Assembly (NCBI GenBank): GCA_023818725.1 | Contig: JAMWBX010000073.1 | Span: forward strand, 1 to 6,621 | Direction: 5' to 3' | DNA from: Candidatus Omnitrophota bacterium | GTDB lineage: Bacteria > Ratteibacteria > UBA8468 > B48-G9 > DTJG01 | Length of the DNA: 6,621 nucleotides | In this document: positions 1-6,621 of the stretch, one piece after another | How the letters are laid out: every line of letters begins with the position of its first letter | How positions within the stretch are numbered: position 1 is the stretch's first letter | Position numbers and translations under genes: made by a program | Notes under the pieces: model-generated | Databases searched by the model: none | The model's input: only the letters and a program-made list of their open reading frames with translations | What the model was told of the DNA's origin: nothing

Positions 1-2096
1 TATAATATATTATTCCTTCTTCTCAAAAACCAGCAAGCAGACAGCGCCACAAAAATTGCCGGAATAAGATATTTTTCTGTATCATCCGAAATCGCCAGAG
101 ATTTTTTTGCAATTGTTTTGCGAACGTTGAGAACTTTTTTCAAGTCACCCGCATTTTCAATGTCAAAATACGCTCCTTCCGAAATTTCCGCGAGTTTTCT
201 CAAGAAAATTGTATCTTTTCCTGGCGTCAATATTTCGCTTCCAGCCTTTGTAACGACAAACTCTTTTTTATTTATCTTTTTTTCGGTTTCAACGCAAATG
301 ATGTACACGCCTTCTTTTTCTGGAGTAAAAGACGCCATATTATCCGTCACAGGCAATCCCACACGGGTTCTATCCGGGCAAACCACATAGCTATTGAAGG
401 ATTTAATTTGAGTTCCCGGAAGAAATTTTATGCTAACCTTTTCTCCTCTTGCGTACACGCGCTTGTCCATGGCAATTTCAGGAACCTTATTACCAATTTC
501 AAGATAATTTTCAGGTGTGCATAAAAATCTTATCATTTTTCCCCAGAATTTTTCATATGCCATTTTTTCAGACTGCTGAGTTCCATGATACCATTTCCAG
601 GTTGAGTCAGTTGCCACAACCACGCATTTCCCGGCCGGTGCAGTTGTTGTTATAACGATGGGTAAATTTTTGAATTCAGGATTTTCAAATAGAACCACAC
701 ATCCGGGCCTTACATCTCCTGTAACATTTATCCTGTCGACCGGGGGAAGTGATTGCAAATCTTCAAAAACTGGAAGGTTTTTGGCACCATTTCCAGCAAC
801 AGGTTTAATTGGTCCATTGATGAAAGAATTTTCATTTCCTGTTAGCGTGATGGGCAAAATATATCCTGCCGGTTTTCTATTTAGCCCTTTGAGAAAATTT
901 TCTCCTCCCATAAATAAGATACTCCTGGAGCCTTTTTCTACAAAATCCTTGAGGTTCTCAAGATCTTTCTCGGAAAAAGAGGAAAAATCCACATCGCCAA
1001 AAATTATGATGTGGAAATTTTGAAGGAACTTTGCATTTCCGAGAATGTTAGAAGGTATATCAATTGATCTTCCGCCGGTTTGCTGAAATGTGTTTTCGCC
1101 AACTCTTACCAGAAAAACCGGATCAATTTTCCTGTCAGATTCTAAAAATCTTTTAAGAAACTTGTATTCCCACCGAAGGCTACCTTCTACATAAAGAATC
1201 TGGATTACTGGTGAAATAACCCTGACAAGAATAGTCGTACTATTGTTTTCAATGTTTGTTTCTCCAATGCCCTGCTGGACAACAATTTGATACAGATAAT
1301 CTCCGGGAGAAAGGGATGGGATTTCAAAATCAACCTGATTGTAGCTTGAAGACAGTTCAATTGTTTTTCCAGAAGAAAGCTTACCATTTTCTTTTAACGA
1401 AACAGCAATTTTTTCGCCATCGAAACCGGTCTGGCTGATAACAGGACTGATTTTAACAGTTTCGCCCTCGTATACAGGCGAATTTGTTATAACGCTTGAT
1501 ATGCCGATGTCTTTTACTGATGGTTCACCTATACCAATAGAATACACAGGCACAGCCATCTTATTTTTCATCTCTTCCCACGAGACAAATTGGTTCTCAT
1601 AGCCATCTGAAAGAACTATAATTCCAGAACAATTACCTGCATGTTTTTTTACTGCCTCTAAAATGGAAGTTCCGATTTTTGTTGCGCTGGCGTCTGCCTT
1701 GAGGCTTTCGATATCTTTTTCAATTACTGGAACCAACTCGTGACCGAATGAATAATATACAGGACCATACTTTTTCAGATACCTGTTTTTAACAAGAAAC
1801 TCTCTTGCTTTATCAATCTTTGAAATTCCGGATCTGTCTTTTGCATTCATGCTCAATGAGTTGTCTATAAGAACCAGGATCGGCTTTTTCGTTCTGATTT
1901 TTGTTGAAATCGAAATCTCGGGTTGAAAAATTGCGCACAAAAGTAGAAATGTCGCAGATGAATGAAGAACAACAAATATACCTTTTCTTCGCGGGAGCAA
2001 TTTCGCATACGAGAAGACAACTACAAAGATCACAGCCATATAGAAAAGAATAACAATCACAGAAGGTGCCGCTGTATTGAAGCTGACGTTAAACAT
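1..2096 (-). CDS. Membrane-anchored VWA protein with glutamine-amidotransferase-like region, 3' end beyond the window
   Basis: The frame is open for 698 codons from ATG 2096 to the left edge with no stop, so this is one long gene and not a non-coding stretch. Two N-terminal helices (about 13-30 and 40-57) flank a basic turn (KLLPRRK). A VWA domain follows (about 72-190) with a full metal site: Asp78, Ser80 and Ser82 in DNSLS, Thr139 in ATKIG, and Asp164 in LSDGYEN. An Ig-like domain (about 196-293) leads to an amidotransferase-like region (about 297-545), with ILYVEGSLRWEYKFL near its start and the family-typical VVVATDSTWKWY at 492-503. Its elbow (ILFMGGEN) lacks a cysteine. A second beta domain (about 555-625) and the segment LRKLAEISEGAYF precede a C-terminal helix (about 676-691) followed by RRRNN, so few residues are probably missing. 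Charges put the large part outside the cytoplasm. It likely works with the BatA-type protein as a second extracytoplasmic VWA partner of the MoxR system. Confidence 0.9.
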   Translation of the reverse strand, partial: MFNVSFNTAAPSVIVILFYMAVIFVVVFSYAKLLPRRKGIFVVLHSSATFLLLCAIFQPEISISTKIRTKKPILVLIDNSLSMNAKDRSGISKIDKAREFLVKNRYLKKYGPVYYSFGHELVPVIEKDIESLKADASATKIGTSILEAVKKHAGNCSGIIVLSDGYENQFVSWEEMKNKMAVPVYSIGIGEPSVKDIGISSVITNSPVYEGETVKISPVISQTGFDGEKIAVSLKENGKLSSGKTIELSSSYNQVDFEIPSLSPGDYLYQIVVQQGIGETNIENNSTTILVRVISPVIQILYVEGSLRWEYKFLKRFLESDRKIDPVFLVRVGENTFQQTGGRSIDIPSNILGNAKFLQNFHIIIFGDVDFSSFSEKDLENLKDFVEKGSRSILFMGGENFLKGLNRKPAGYILPITLTGNENSFINGPIKPVAGNGAKNLPVFEDLQSLPPVDRINVTGDVRPGCVVLFENPEFKNLPIVITTTAPAGKCVVVATDSTWKWYHGTQQSEKMAYEKFWGKMIRFLCTPENYLEIGNKVPEIAMDKRVYARGEKVSIKFLPGTQIKSFNSYVVCPDRTRVGLPVTDNMASFTPEKEGVYIICVETEKKINKKEFVVTKAGSEILTPGKDTIFLRKLAEISEGAYFDIENAGDLKKVLNVRKTIAKKSLAISDDTEKYLIPAIFVALSACWFLRRRNNIL

Positions 2097-4101
2097 TTTT
2101 ACTTCCTCTTTCTTTCACAAATGCAAAAATATTGCTGAGAATGAGCTCCGCGATAAGAATCGCAAGAGCCATTTCAAGGAAGAACGCCATCATCTGACCT
2201 CCGGTTGCTTCTGCCAGTATAATTTTTTGCATCCGGTTTTTGTTTATAAAGCTGACGTGCATCTTTCTGAAAATTGGCCTGACTTCACCATGAGAAATTT
2301 TTGACAGGTTTCCCTCCCGATACGGTATATTGACAGCTGTAATTTGCTTTTGCTGACCTTTCCCGCTGGAGAAAACTGATGTCCATATTCCGGGAATGTC
2401 AGGTATGTAAGAAACAGGGGTCTTACTTGTGTTTGTAATGATGTTTATTTCGCCCTGCGGGTTTATGATGCTTACAGCAGCGGCGTTTTCTGATCCCTTT
2501 ACCACCACAGGGTCACCCACAGATGTTGGATAAGTAAAGCCTGAGAGAGACTCAACCATAACAGTCATCATTACAGGAAAAAATGGTTTTGTCTGGAAAT
2601 TTGTCCATGGATGTTGTGGGGTGAACGTGAAAAGAAAGATTTTTCCTTTGCCTCTTCGTTTTTCTAACAAAAGTGGATACCCGTTATCCAGTTTCATAAG
2701 TATGTCGCCTGTTACTTCTTTAACCGAAAAACAGGCATTGAACCTTGTGGTTTTTAAAAAATCGATGGTTCTCTCTCCAAATTCAGAAAACAAAGGATGT
2801 GCGGTTGCAACCCATGCAACTCTGCCTGGCTTAAGGAATTCACTTTTCCCCTTGATTTTAGCCGGCATAAAGAATTCTTCCACTTCCTGTGCTTCCCAAT
2901 CTGAATTAAAATCTTTATAAGCGACTCTGTCCCCTAAAAAATATACAAGGGTACCGCCACCATTGATATATTCCATGATCTTCTGTCTGAGCTCAAATCC
3001 TAATTTTTGTGGATTTACCAGTAGAATTGTTCTGTATTTTTCCAGTACGATATTATAAAGTTCGTTTATGTTTTTGGTGTCAACTGAAATTGTACCCGCA
3101 GATTCCATCGATGCTTTCGTATAGGAAAGACAGGGTCCTTCACAACCAGCGGCCAGTACTTTTTTTTGCTCACCGGTTTCTTTTTGCAAGTAGAAGATGT
3201 TATCGGCTTTCAGTGCATCAGGGTATGGAATCTCGACTTTGATAGTCTGGCAATCACTTTCTATTTTGACCTCGATCTCGGTTGTTTTTCTTTCTGGGAT
3301 AGTGATGGATTTTACGGTTTCATATCTGTCTGCTGTTATTTTCAATTCTGTTGTGATCTCTTGTTTGCTCCAGTTTGTAATCTCGCACACATATGTATTT
3401 TTACCTGCCACGGGATAAAAATCCTTTATTGTAATATTTATATGATTTTCATCCTCTCCAGCATCAACAATTGTAATGTCCGGATTTACTTTTCTTAATC
3501 CCGATGGTGAAAAGTTTTCCCAGGCGGTTTTCTGCATATCTGTGATAAGGAATATCTTTTTATAACCGATTTTTTTCTCCAGCATTGAAAATGCCTGCTC
3601 CATGGCCGGCTGAAGTGTTTGACCATGAAAACCAGCATGTCCTTCGCGAATCTGCTTTGCTATTTGCTGGCTGGATGTCGAAAAAGGAATTAGCCTTCCA
3701 CTTGTAAAAATAGCAGCAACATGGGTTCCCTTTTTTAATGTAGCAAGAATTTTTTCTGATGCCTCCTGGAGATTCTTCCATGGATTTTCTGTTGCGGCAG
3801 ACATGCTTGCTGAATCGTCAAGAACCAGTACAACCCATGATTCCTTTTCAGTGAGAAAAGCCTTTTTACTAACCGGCTGGGCAGCTGCCATAAAAAGGGA
3901 TGCAACGAGAACCGATCTCAACAAAAGCACAAGGATCTCTTCAAGTCTCTGTCGCCTTATGGTTCTTTTGCGCATGAGTTTGATAAATTTAATTGTGCTG
4001 AAATAATAAGGGATGGATTTTTTTCGTGAAAAAAGATGTATCAACACTGGTATAATAATTCCCACCAGACCCCACAAAAATAATGGTTGAAGAAATCCCA
4101 T
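2089..4101 (-). CDS. BatA-type membrane-anchored VWA protein
   Basis: A 670-residue membrane protein. The N-terminus is the BatA-type module: a helix at about 3-23, a strongly basic segment (SRKKSIPYYF, later MRKRTIRRQR), and a second helix at about 56-75. The VWA domain follows (about 88-215) with all metal-site residues: Asp95, Ser97 and Ser99 in DDSAS, Thr162 in GQTLQ, and Asp188 in ITDMQ. Next come a beta-rich Ig-like region (about 220-300), an amidotransferase-like stretch (about 313-391) whose elbow GGGTLVYFLGD has no cysteine, and more beta structure. A C-terminal helix at about 638-661 is followed by KERGSKNV. Basic residues after helices 1 and 3 place the large middle part outside the cytoplasm. 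It is much longer than the roughly 330-residue BatA of classical Bat operons and matches the long form known from Planctomycetes-type operons. The Shine-Dalgarno site is weak (AAGAG, 13-base spacer). The 3' end overlaps the next gene by 8 bp. Confidence 0.93.
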   Translation of the reverse strand: MGFLQPLFLWGLVGIIIPVLIHLFSRKKSIPYYFSTIKFIKLMRKRTIRRQRLEEILVLLLRSVLVASLFMAAAQPVSKKAFLTEKESWVVLVLDDSASMSAATENPWKNLQEASEKILATLKKGTHVAAIFTSGRLIPFSTSSQQIAKQIREGHAGFHGQTLQPAMEQAFSMLEKKIGYKKIFLITDMQKTAWENFSPSGLRKVNPDITIVDAGEDENHINITIKDFYPVAGKNTYVCEITNWSKQEITTELKITADRYETVKSITIPERKTTEIEVKIESDCQTIKVEIPYPDALKADNIFYLQKETGEQKKVLAAGCEGPCLSYTKASMESAGTISVDTKNINELYNIVLEKYRTILLVNPQKLGFELRQKIMEYINGGGTLVYFLGDRVAYKDFNSDWEAQEVEEFFMPAKIKGKSEFLKPGRVAWVATAHPLFSEFGERTIDFLKTTRFNACFSVKEVTGDILMKLDNGYPLLLEKRRGKGKIFLFTFTPQHPWTNFQTKPFFPVMMTVMVESLSGFTYPTSVGDPVVVKGSENAAAVSIINPQGEINIITNTSKTPVSYIPDIPGIWTSVFSSGKGQQKQITAVNIPYREGNLSKISHGEVRPIFRKMHVSFINKNRMQKIILAEATGGQMMAFFLEMALAILIAELILSNIFAFVKERGSKNV
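2102..2109 (-). promoter_or_regulatory. Ribosome binding site of the terminal VWA gene, inside the BatA-type gene
   Basis: The minus strand reads AGAGGAAG, a five-base spacer (TAAAA), then ATG at 2096. This is the strongest Shine-Dalgarno match in the window. It lies in the last codons of the BatA-type gene, whose TAA stop (2091-2089) falls inside the next gene in the string ATGTTTAA. The site fixes the start of the terminal gene and points to coupled translation of the two membrane proteins. Confidence 0.75.
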
Positions 4102-4110
4102 ATTATTTTT

Positions 4111-5010
4111 TCAACTCTTGCGCGAACGCAACTGCAGAAAATGATAGAGAAAATAGTCAAAAGGCGTACTTGTTAGAGCCCTTGCATAGTTAATATTCCT
4201 TTCAGAACAAGCCCTTTGATAGAAAGAAAGAAACTGACCGAAAATATGTTTATAAGCATTGCGAATCGCCTTGGCATCCACTGGAATTCGTTCATTCGTT
4301 TCCATGTCTATGAAGTCTCTGAATCCTTCGAATGGAAATTCCATTTCCGCTTTATCAAGCAGGTGGAAAACAATAATCTCATGATGCCGGTGTTTGAAAT
4401 GTGCTAACCCTTTTATCACTGTACCCTGGTCATCAAACAGGTCTGAAATGAGTATGATCAAACTCCTTCTCTTAATGAGATTTGCAATTCTGTGAATGGT
4501 TTTTCCGATGTCCGTATCTTTGCCTGTTTCAATATTTTCAATATTCTCAATAAGGAAATGAAAATGCTGACGCGTCGAAGAAGGTTTTACAAGATTTTTT
4601 ATTTCTGAATCAAAAACAACAAGTCCTGTTGAGTCGTTTTGCTTCATCATAATATAGCTGAGACATATCGCAAGGCATTTGGCATAGACAAATTTCGTCG
4701 GTGTGTCTGTATCTGAGCTGTAATTCATTGAGTTACTGGCATCAAGAAGTATGTATGCTTTTAGATTTGTTTCCTCTCTGAATTCTCTAACATATAATCT
4801 GTCTGTTCTGCCGTAGACCTTCCAGTCAAGGTATTTAGGATCATCTCCCGCAGTGTACTGTCTGTGCTCAGCAAATTCAATACTGGCTCCTTTATGAATA
4901 CTACGGTGAAGTCCTGCGATGAATCCATCAACTATCTTTTTTGCGACCAGAGATACGTTTCCGAAACGGACAAGAATCTTAGGGTCTAAAACTCCTGAAG
5001 ATTTTTTCAT
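4111..5010 (-). CDS. DUF58 protein with VWA-like domain
   Basis: A 299-residue protein without membrane segments, probably cytoplasmic. Residues 45-80 carry the DUF58 signature: EFAEHRQYTAGDD (45-57), then Asp62-Trp63, Arg68 and VREFREE (74-80). A VWA-like fold follows, with a complete metal-ion-dependent adhesion site: Asp90, Ser92 and Ser94 in DASNS, Thr166 in DTDIG, and Asp190 in ISDLFDD. The C-terminus (FDYFLYHFLQLRSRKS) matches the usual family ending. Other DUF58 proteins carry N-terminal membrane helices; this one is the short soluble type normally found next to MoxR. It is likely the cytoplasmic partner or adaptor of the ATPase encoded just upstream. The start at 5010 has only a weak upstream match (GGAA with a 13-base spacer), and no better start lies nearby, so expression may depend on coupling to moxR translation. 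The gene ends 9 bp before the BatA-type gene. Confidence 0.95.
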   Translation of the reverse strand: MKKSSGVLDPKILVRFGNVSLVAKKIVDGFIAGLHRSIHKGASIEFAEHRQYTAGDDPKYLDWKVYGRTDRLYVREFREETNLKAYILLDASNSMNYSSDTDTPTKFVYAKCLAICLSYIMMKQNDSTGLVVFDSEIKNLVKPSSTRQHFHFLIENIENIETGKDTDIGKTIHRIANLIKRRSLIILISDLFDDQGTVIKGLAHFKHRHHEIIVFHLLDKAEMEFPFEGFRDFIDMETNERIPVDAKAIRNAYKHIFGQFLSFYQRACSERNINYARALTSTPFDYFLYHFLQLRSRKS

Positions 5011-5037
5011 TTATTGTGAAAATTTCCAGATACAGAA

Positions 5038-6033
5038 TTATTTTAATCCTGACTCAGGAAATACATTAAGAAGCTTTTCAACTATTTCTCCTGCGCCAAC
5101 TCCATCAGCATCAGCTGTGAAATTTGTGAATATCCTGTGCCTGAGTACACTTTGTGCTACGTATTTGATATCGTGAATTGAAACATTGACATCCCCGCGA
5201 AGTCCTGCTCGTGTTTTCGCTGCCAGAACAAGGTACTGTGCAGCTCTTGGACCTGCTCCCCAGTTTACATAGTTTTTTATAAACTCCGGACATTTCCCAT
5301 TGTTGGGACGGGTATTTCTTACAAGATTAACCGCATATTCAACTACAAAGTCTGATACTGGAATCTTTTTTATGATATTCTGGAAATGAATAATTTTTTC
5401 GCCATTCAGCACAGAAGGAATTTCAGGAATCGACTGAAAAACTTCATGCTCAGCAATCTTCTTTTCATCTTCGAAATCAGGGTAATCAAGATAAATACTG
5501 AACATAAATCTGTCAAGCTGTGCTTCCGGCAATGGGTATGTACCTTCAAGTTCTATGGGATTTTGAGTCGCCAGAACAAGAAAAGGTTTTTCTAATTCAT
5601 ATGTCTTTCCGCCGGCAGTGACCTGGTATTCCTGCATTGCTTCAAGAAGGGCTGCCTGAGTTTTTGGCGGGGCTCGGTTTATCTCATCAGCAAGAATAAG
5701 ATTTGCAAAAATGGGTCCCTGTATAAACCTGAGATTGCGCTGTCTTGTCTCTGGATGTTCTTCAATCACATCTATTCCTGTAATATCCGAAGGCATCAAA
5801 TCAGGAGTGAACTGAATTCTTTTGAATCTGAGATCAAGTATTTTCGAAAGAGTTCTTATCATCAGTGTTTTCGCCAGTCCTGGTACGCCAACAAGCAAGC
5901 AGTGACCACCGGCAAAAAGCCCTATGAGAATCTTTTCTATGATCTCGTCCTGTCCGACTATAACATTATGCATTTTTTCGACAATTCTTTCTTTTGCTCT
6001 TGCAATTTCTTCTAATGTTTCAATCTCATCCAT
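5038..6033 (-). CDS. MoxR-family AAA+ ATPase
   Basis: A 331-residue ATPase, a normal length for MoxR proteins, probably cytoplasmic (no signal peptide or membrane helix). The Walker A loop is GVPGLAKT (residues 49-56). Walker B ends in Asp116-Glu117 and runs into NRAPPKTQAALLEAMQE (119-135), a hallmark of the MoxR clade. Sensor 1 is Asn157 in ATQNP. The probable arginine finger is Arg174 in EAQLDRF, and sensor 2 is Arg262 in GAGPRA within the C-terminal helical lid. All residues needed for ATP binding and hydrolysis are visible. MoxR ATPases form ring oligomers and are thought to act as chaperones that activate or remodel partner proteins through VWA-domain adaptors; three such proteins follow directly downstream. 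The start at 6033 has a good ribosome binding site. The gene ends with TAA, 27 bp before the DUF58 gene. The family is certain; the substrate is unknown. Confidence 0.96.
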   Translation of the reverse strand: MDEIETLEEIARAKERIVEKMHNVIVGQDEIIEKILIGLFAGGHCLLVGVPGLAKTLMIRTLSKILDLRFKRIQFTPDLMPSDITGIDVIEEHPETRQRNLRFIQGPIFANLILADEINRAPPKTQAALLEAMQEYQVTAGGKTYELEKPFLVLATQNPIELEGTYPLPEAQLDRFMFSIYLDYPDFEDEKKIAEHEVFQSIPEIPSVLNGEKIIHFQNIIKKIPVSDFVVEYAVNLVRNTRPNNGKCPEFIKNYVNWGAGPRAAQYLVLAAKTRAGLRGDVNVSIHDIKYVAQSVLRHRIFTNFTADADGVGAGEIVEKLLNVFPESGLK

Positions 6034-6038
6034 TTTAA

Positions 6039-6043
6039 TCCTC
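6039..6043 (-). promoter_or_regulatory. Ribosome binding site of the MoxR gene
   Basis: On the minus strand the sequence reads GAGGA, then a five-base spacer (TTAAA), then ATG at 6033. The site overlaps the TGA stop of the DUF4159 gene (6044-6042), so ribosomes ending on the upstream gene arrive directly on this site. This supports the Met at 6033 as the MoxR start and suggests translational coupling. Confidence 0.75.
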
Positions 6044-6621
6044 AGTTGGTCATAAGATATGTAATAATATTTACTCCGAGTTGCTGTGCCTGATTTATTT
6101 CAATCTCTTTTGTATAAGGTCTGGGTATTCCTTCCCATCCGCTTCCCATGCCATAAGGAGAAAATATTACAACCGGTATTCCTCGAAGTGTATAAATCTG
6201 AAGGGGCGGATTTTTTTCAGGGTACGAATAATGAAAGTTTTCAATCTTGAAAGGTACCTTATATATGTTATGATTAGGATCCCATACAGAAATCTTTGCC
6301 TCCGGCAAGACCTTTTTCATCAAACTTTTGAAAAAGTCTGCAAATTCCTGGCTTCCACAGCATGCGTCAGCAATGAGCGAACCGCCGCCAAGCAAAAATT
6401 CTCTTAACTTTTTCACCTCTACGTCTGAAAGATTGGGGTTAAAGTGCCCGGTGATATAAAGCAAAGGCGTATCCTTCAGTGAATCTTTTTTCAAATCAAT
6501 AGCTATTTTATCAAGGAAGACAGATGCTCCTGTAGTTTCTGACATTTTTTTCAGTAGTTTCCCGATAGCAGAGGGGTGTGGATCCCAGTCACCAGAGTGC
6601 ATTATCTGGCCGATGTATAGC
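6042..6621 (-). CDS. DUF4159 domain protein, N-terminus beyond the window
   Basis: Partial gene. The reading frame stays open to the right edge, and six in-frame residues (LYIGQI) precede the Met whose codon starts at 6602. That Met lies inside the conserved opening of DUF4159, which reads here HSGDWDPHPSA, so it is unlikely to be the true start. Numbering from that Met, a strand (LLYITGH, about 47-53) leads into a helix and then GGGSLIADACCGS (72-84), resembling the nucleophile elbow of a class I glutamine amidotransferase-like fold, with Cys81 and Cys82 at the turn. The C-terminus has the family's Gly/Trp-rich segment (GMGSGWEGIPRPY) and ends QLGVNIITYLMTN. The function of DUF4159 is unknown; it recurs beside MoxR/VWA operons. 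Whether the protein is exported cannot be judged because the N-terminus is missing. The stop lies 8 bp before the MoxR start, so co-transcription is likely. Family assignment is confident, any enzymatic role is not. Confidence 0.87.
   Translation of the reverse strand, partial: LYIGQIMHSGDWDPHPSAIGKLLKKMSETTGASVFLDKIAIDLKKDSLKDTPLLYITGHFNPNLSDVEVKKLREFLLGGGSLIADACCGSQEFADFFKSLMKKVLPEAKISVWDPNHNIYKVPFKIENFHYSYPEKNPPLQIYTLRGIPVVIFSPYGMGSGWEGIPRPYTKEIEINQAQQLGVNIITYLMTN

Noticed and set aside
118..390. Plus-strand open frame of 90 codons
   Set aside because: It is antisense to the C-terminal beta domain of the terminal VWA gene. Its Phe/Ser-rich composition is what the complement of Lys/Glu-rich coding sequence gives.
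658..1023. Plus-strand open frame of 121 codons
   Set aside because: It lies opposite the amidotransferase-like region of the terminal VWA gene, which has clear domain motifs on the minus strand. The plus-strand product shows no recognisable motif and has no convincing ribosome binding site.
3166..3498. Plus-strand open frame of 110 codons, hydrophobic and Cys/Phe-rich, resembling a small membrane protein
   Set aside because: It is a shadow of the Ig-like region of the BatA-type gene. Its hydrophobicity comes from the complement of Lys, Glu and Thr codons.
4102..4110. Run of A residues (minus strand) in the DUF58/BatA gap, considered as a slippage or terminator signal
   Set aside because: No GC-rich stem precedes it, both flanking genes are intact with proper stop and start codons, and no frame fusion would give a sensible product.
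5015..5028. Small inverted repeat (GAAA-A-TTTC) in the MoxR/DUF58 gap, considered as an operator or terminator
   Set aside because: The arms are four AT-rich bases with a one-base centre, no GC stem and no following U-run. This is expected by chance in such AT-rich sequence.
4111..6033. Possibility that the MoxR/VWA pair belongs to an anti-phage conflict system
   Set aside because: No nuclease, protease, toxin or other effector domain accompanies the genes. The DUF58 and BatA-type partners point to the Bat-like housekeeping type of MoxR system.

Overview
The window is one tightly packed gene block read entirely on the minus strand. Coding sequence fills essentially all 6.6 kb; the only gaps are 8, 27 and 9 bp, and the last junction is an 8-bp overlap. 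In transcription order (right to left) it holds: the 3' part of a DUF4159 protein (6621-6042), a MoxR-family AAA+ ATPase (6033-5038), a DUF58 protein with a VWA-like fold (5010-4111), a BatA-type membrane-anchored VWA protein (4101-2089), and a second membrane-anchored VWA protein with a glutamine-amidotransferase-like region (2096 to the left edge, probably missing only its last residues and stop). I see no RNA gene, mobile element, CRISPR array, promoter or terminator. The promoter and the operon's end must lie outside the window.

How the genes probably work together: MoxR ATPases encoded beside VWA proteins are thought to act as chaperone-like machines, with VWA proteins as adaptors that touch the target through a metal-ion-dependent adhesion site (MIDAS). 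Here the ATPase and the DUF58 protein look cytoplasmic. The positive-inside rule places the large domains of both membrane VWA proteins outside the cytoplasmic membrane, held by two N-terminal helices and one C-terminal helix. All three VWA domains keep the full MIDAS residue set and the ATPase keeps its catalytic motifs, so the system looks functional. Its substrate cannot be read from the sequence. BatB, BatC, BatD and BatE of the classical Bat (Bacteroides aerotolerance) operons are not in the window.

The most interesting internal pattern is a shared beta-alpha-beta stretch resembling the nucleophile elbow of class I glutamine amidotransferase-like folds. It occurs in the DUF4159 protein and in both membrane VWA proteins. 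Only the DUF4159 copy has cysteines at the elbow; the other two appear catalytically dead.

Organism: a bacterium with AT-rich coding sequence, frequent ATA and AGA codons, and Shine-Dalgarno sites before at least two genes. The set DUF4159-MoxR-DUF58-BatA-VWA/amidotransferase-like is, from memory, common in Planctomycetes, Verrucomicrobia and relatives, and in several uncultured candidate phyla. The low GC argues against a typical high-GC planctomycete, but I cannot name the phylum.
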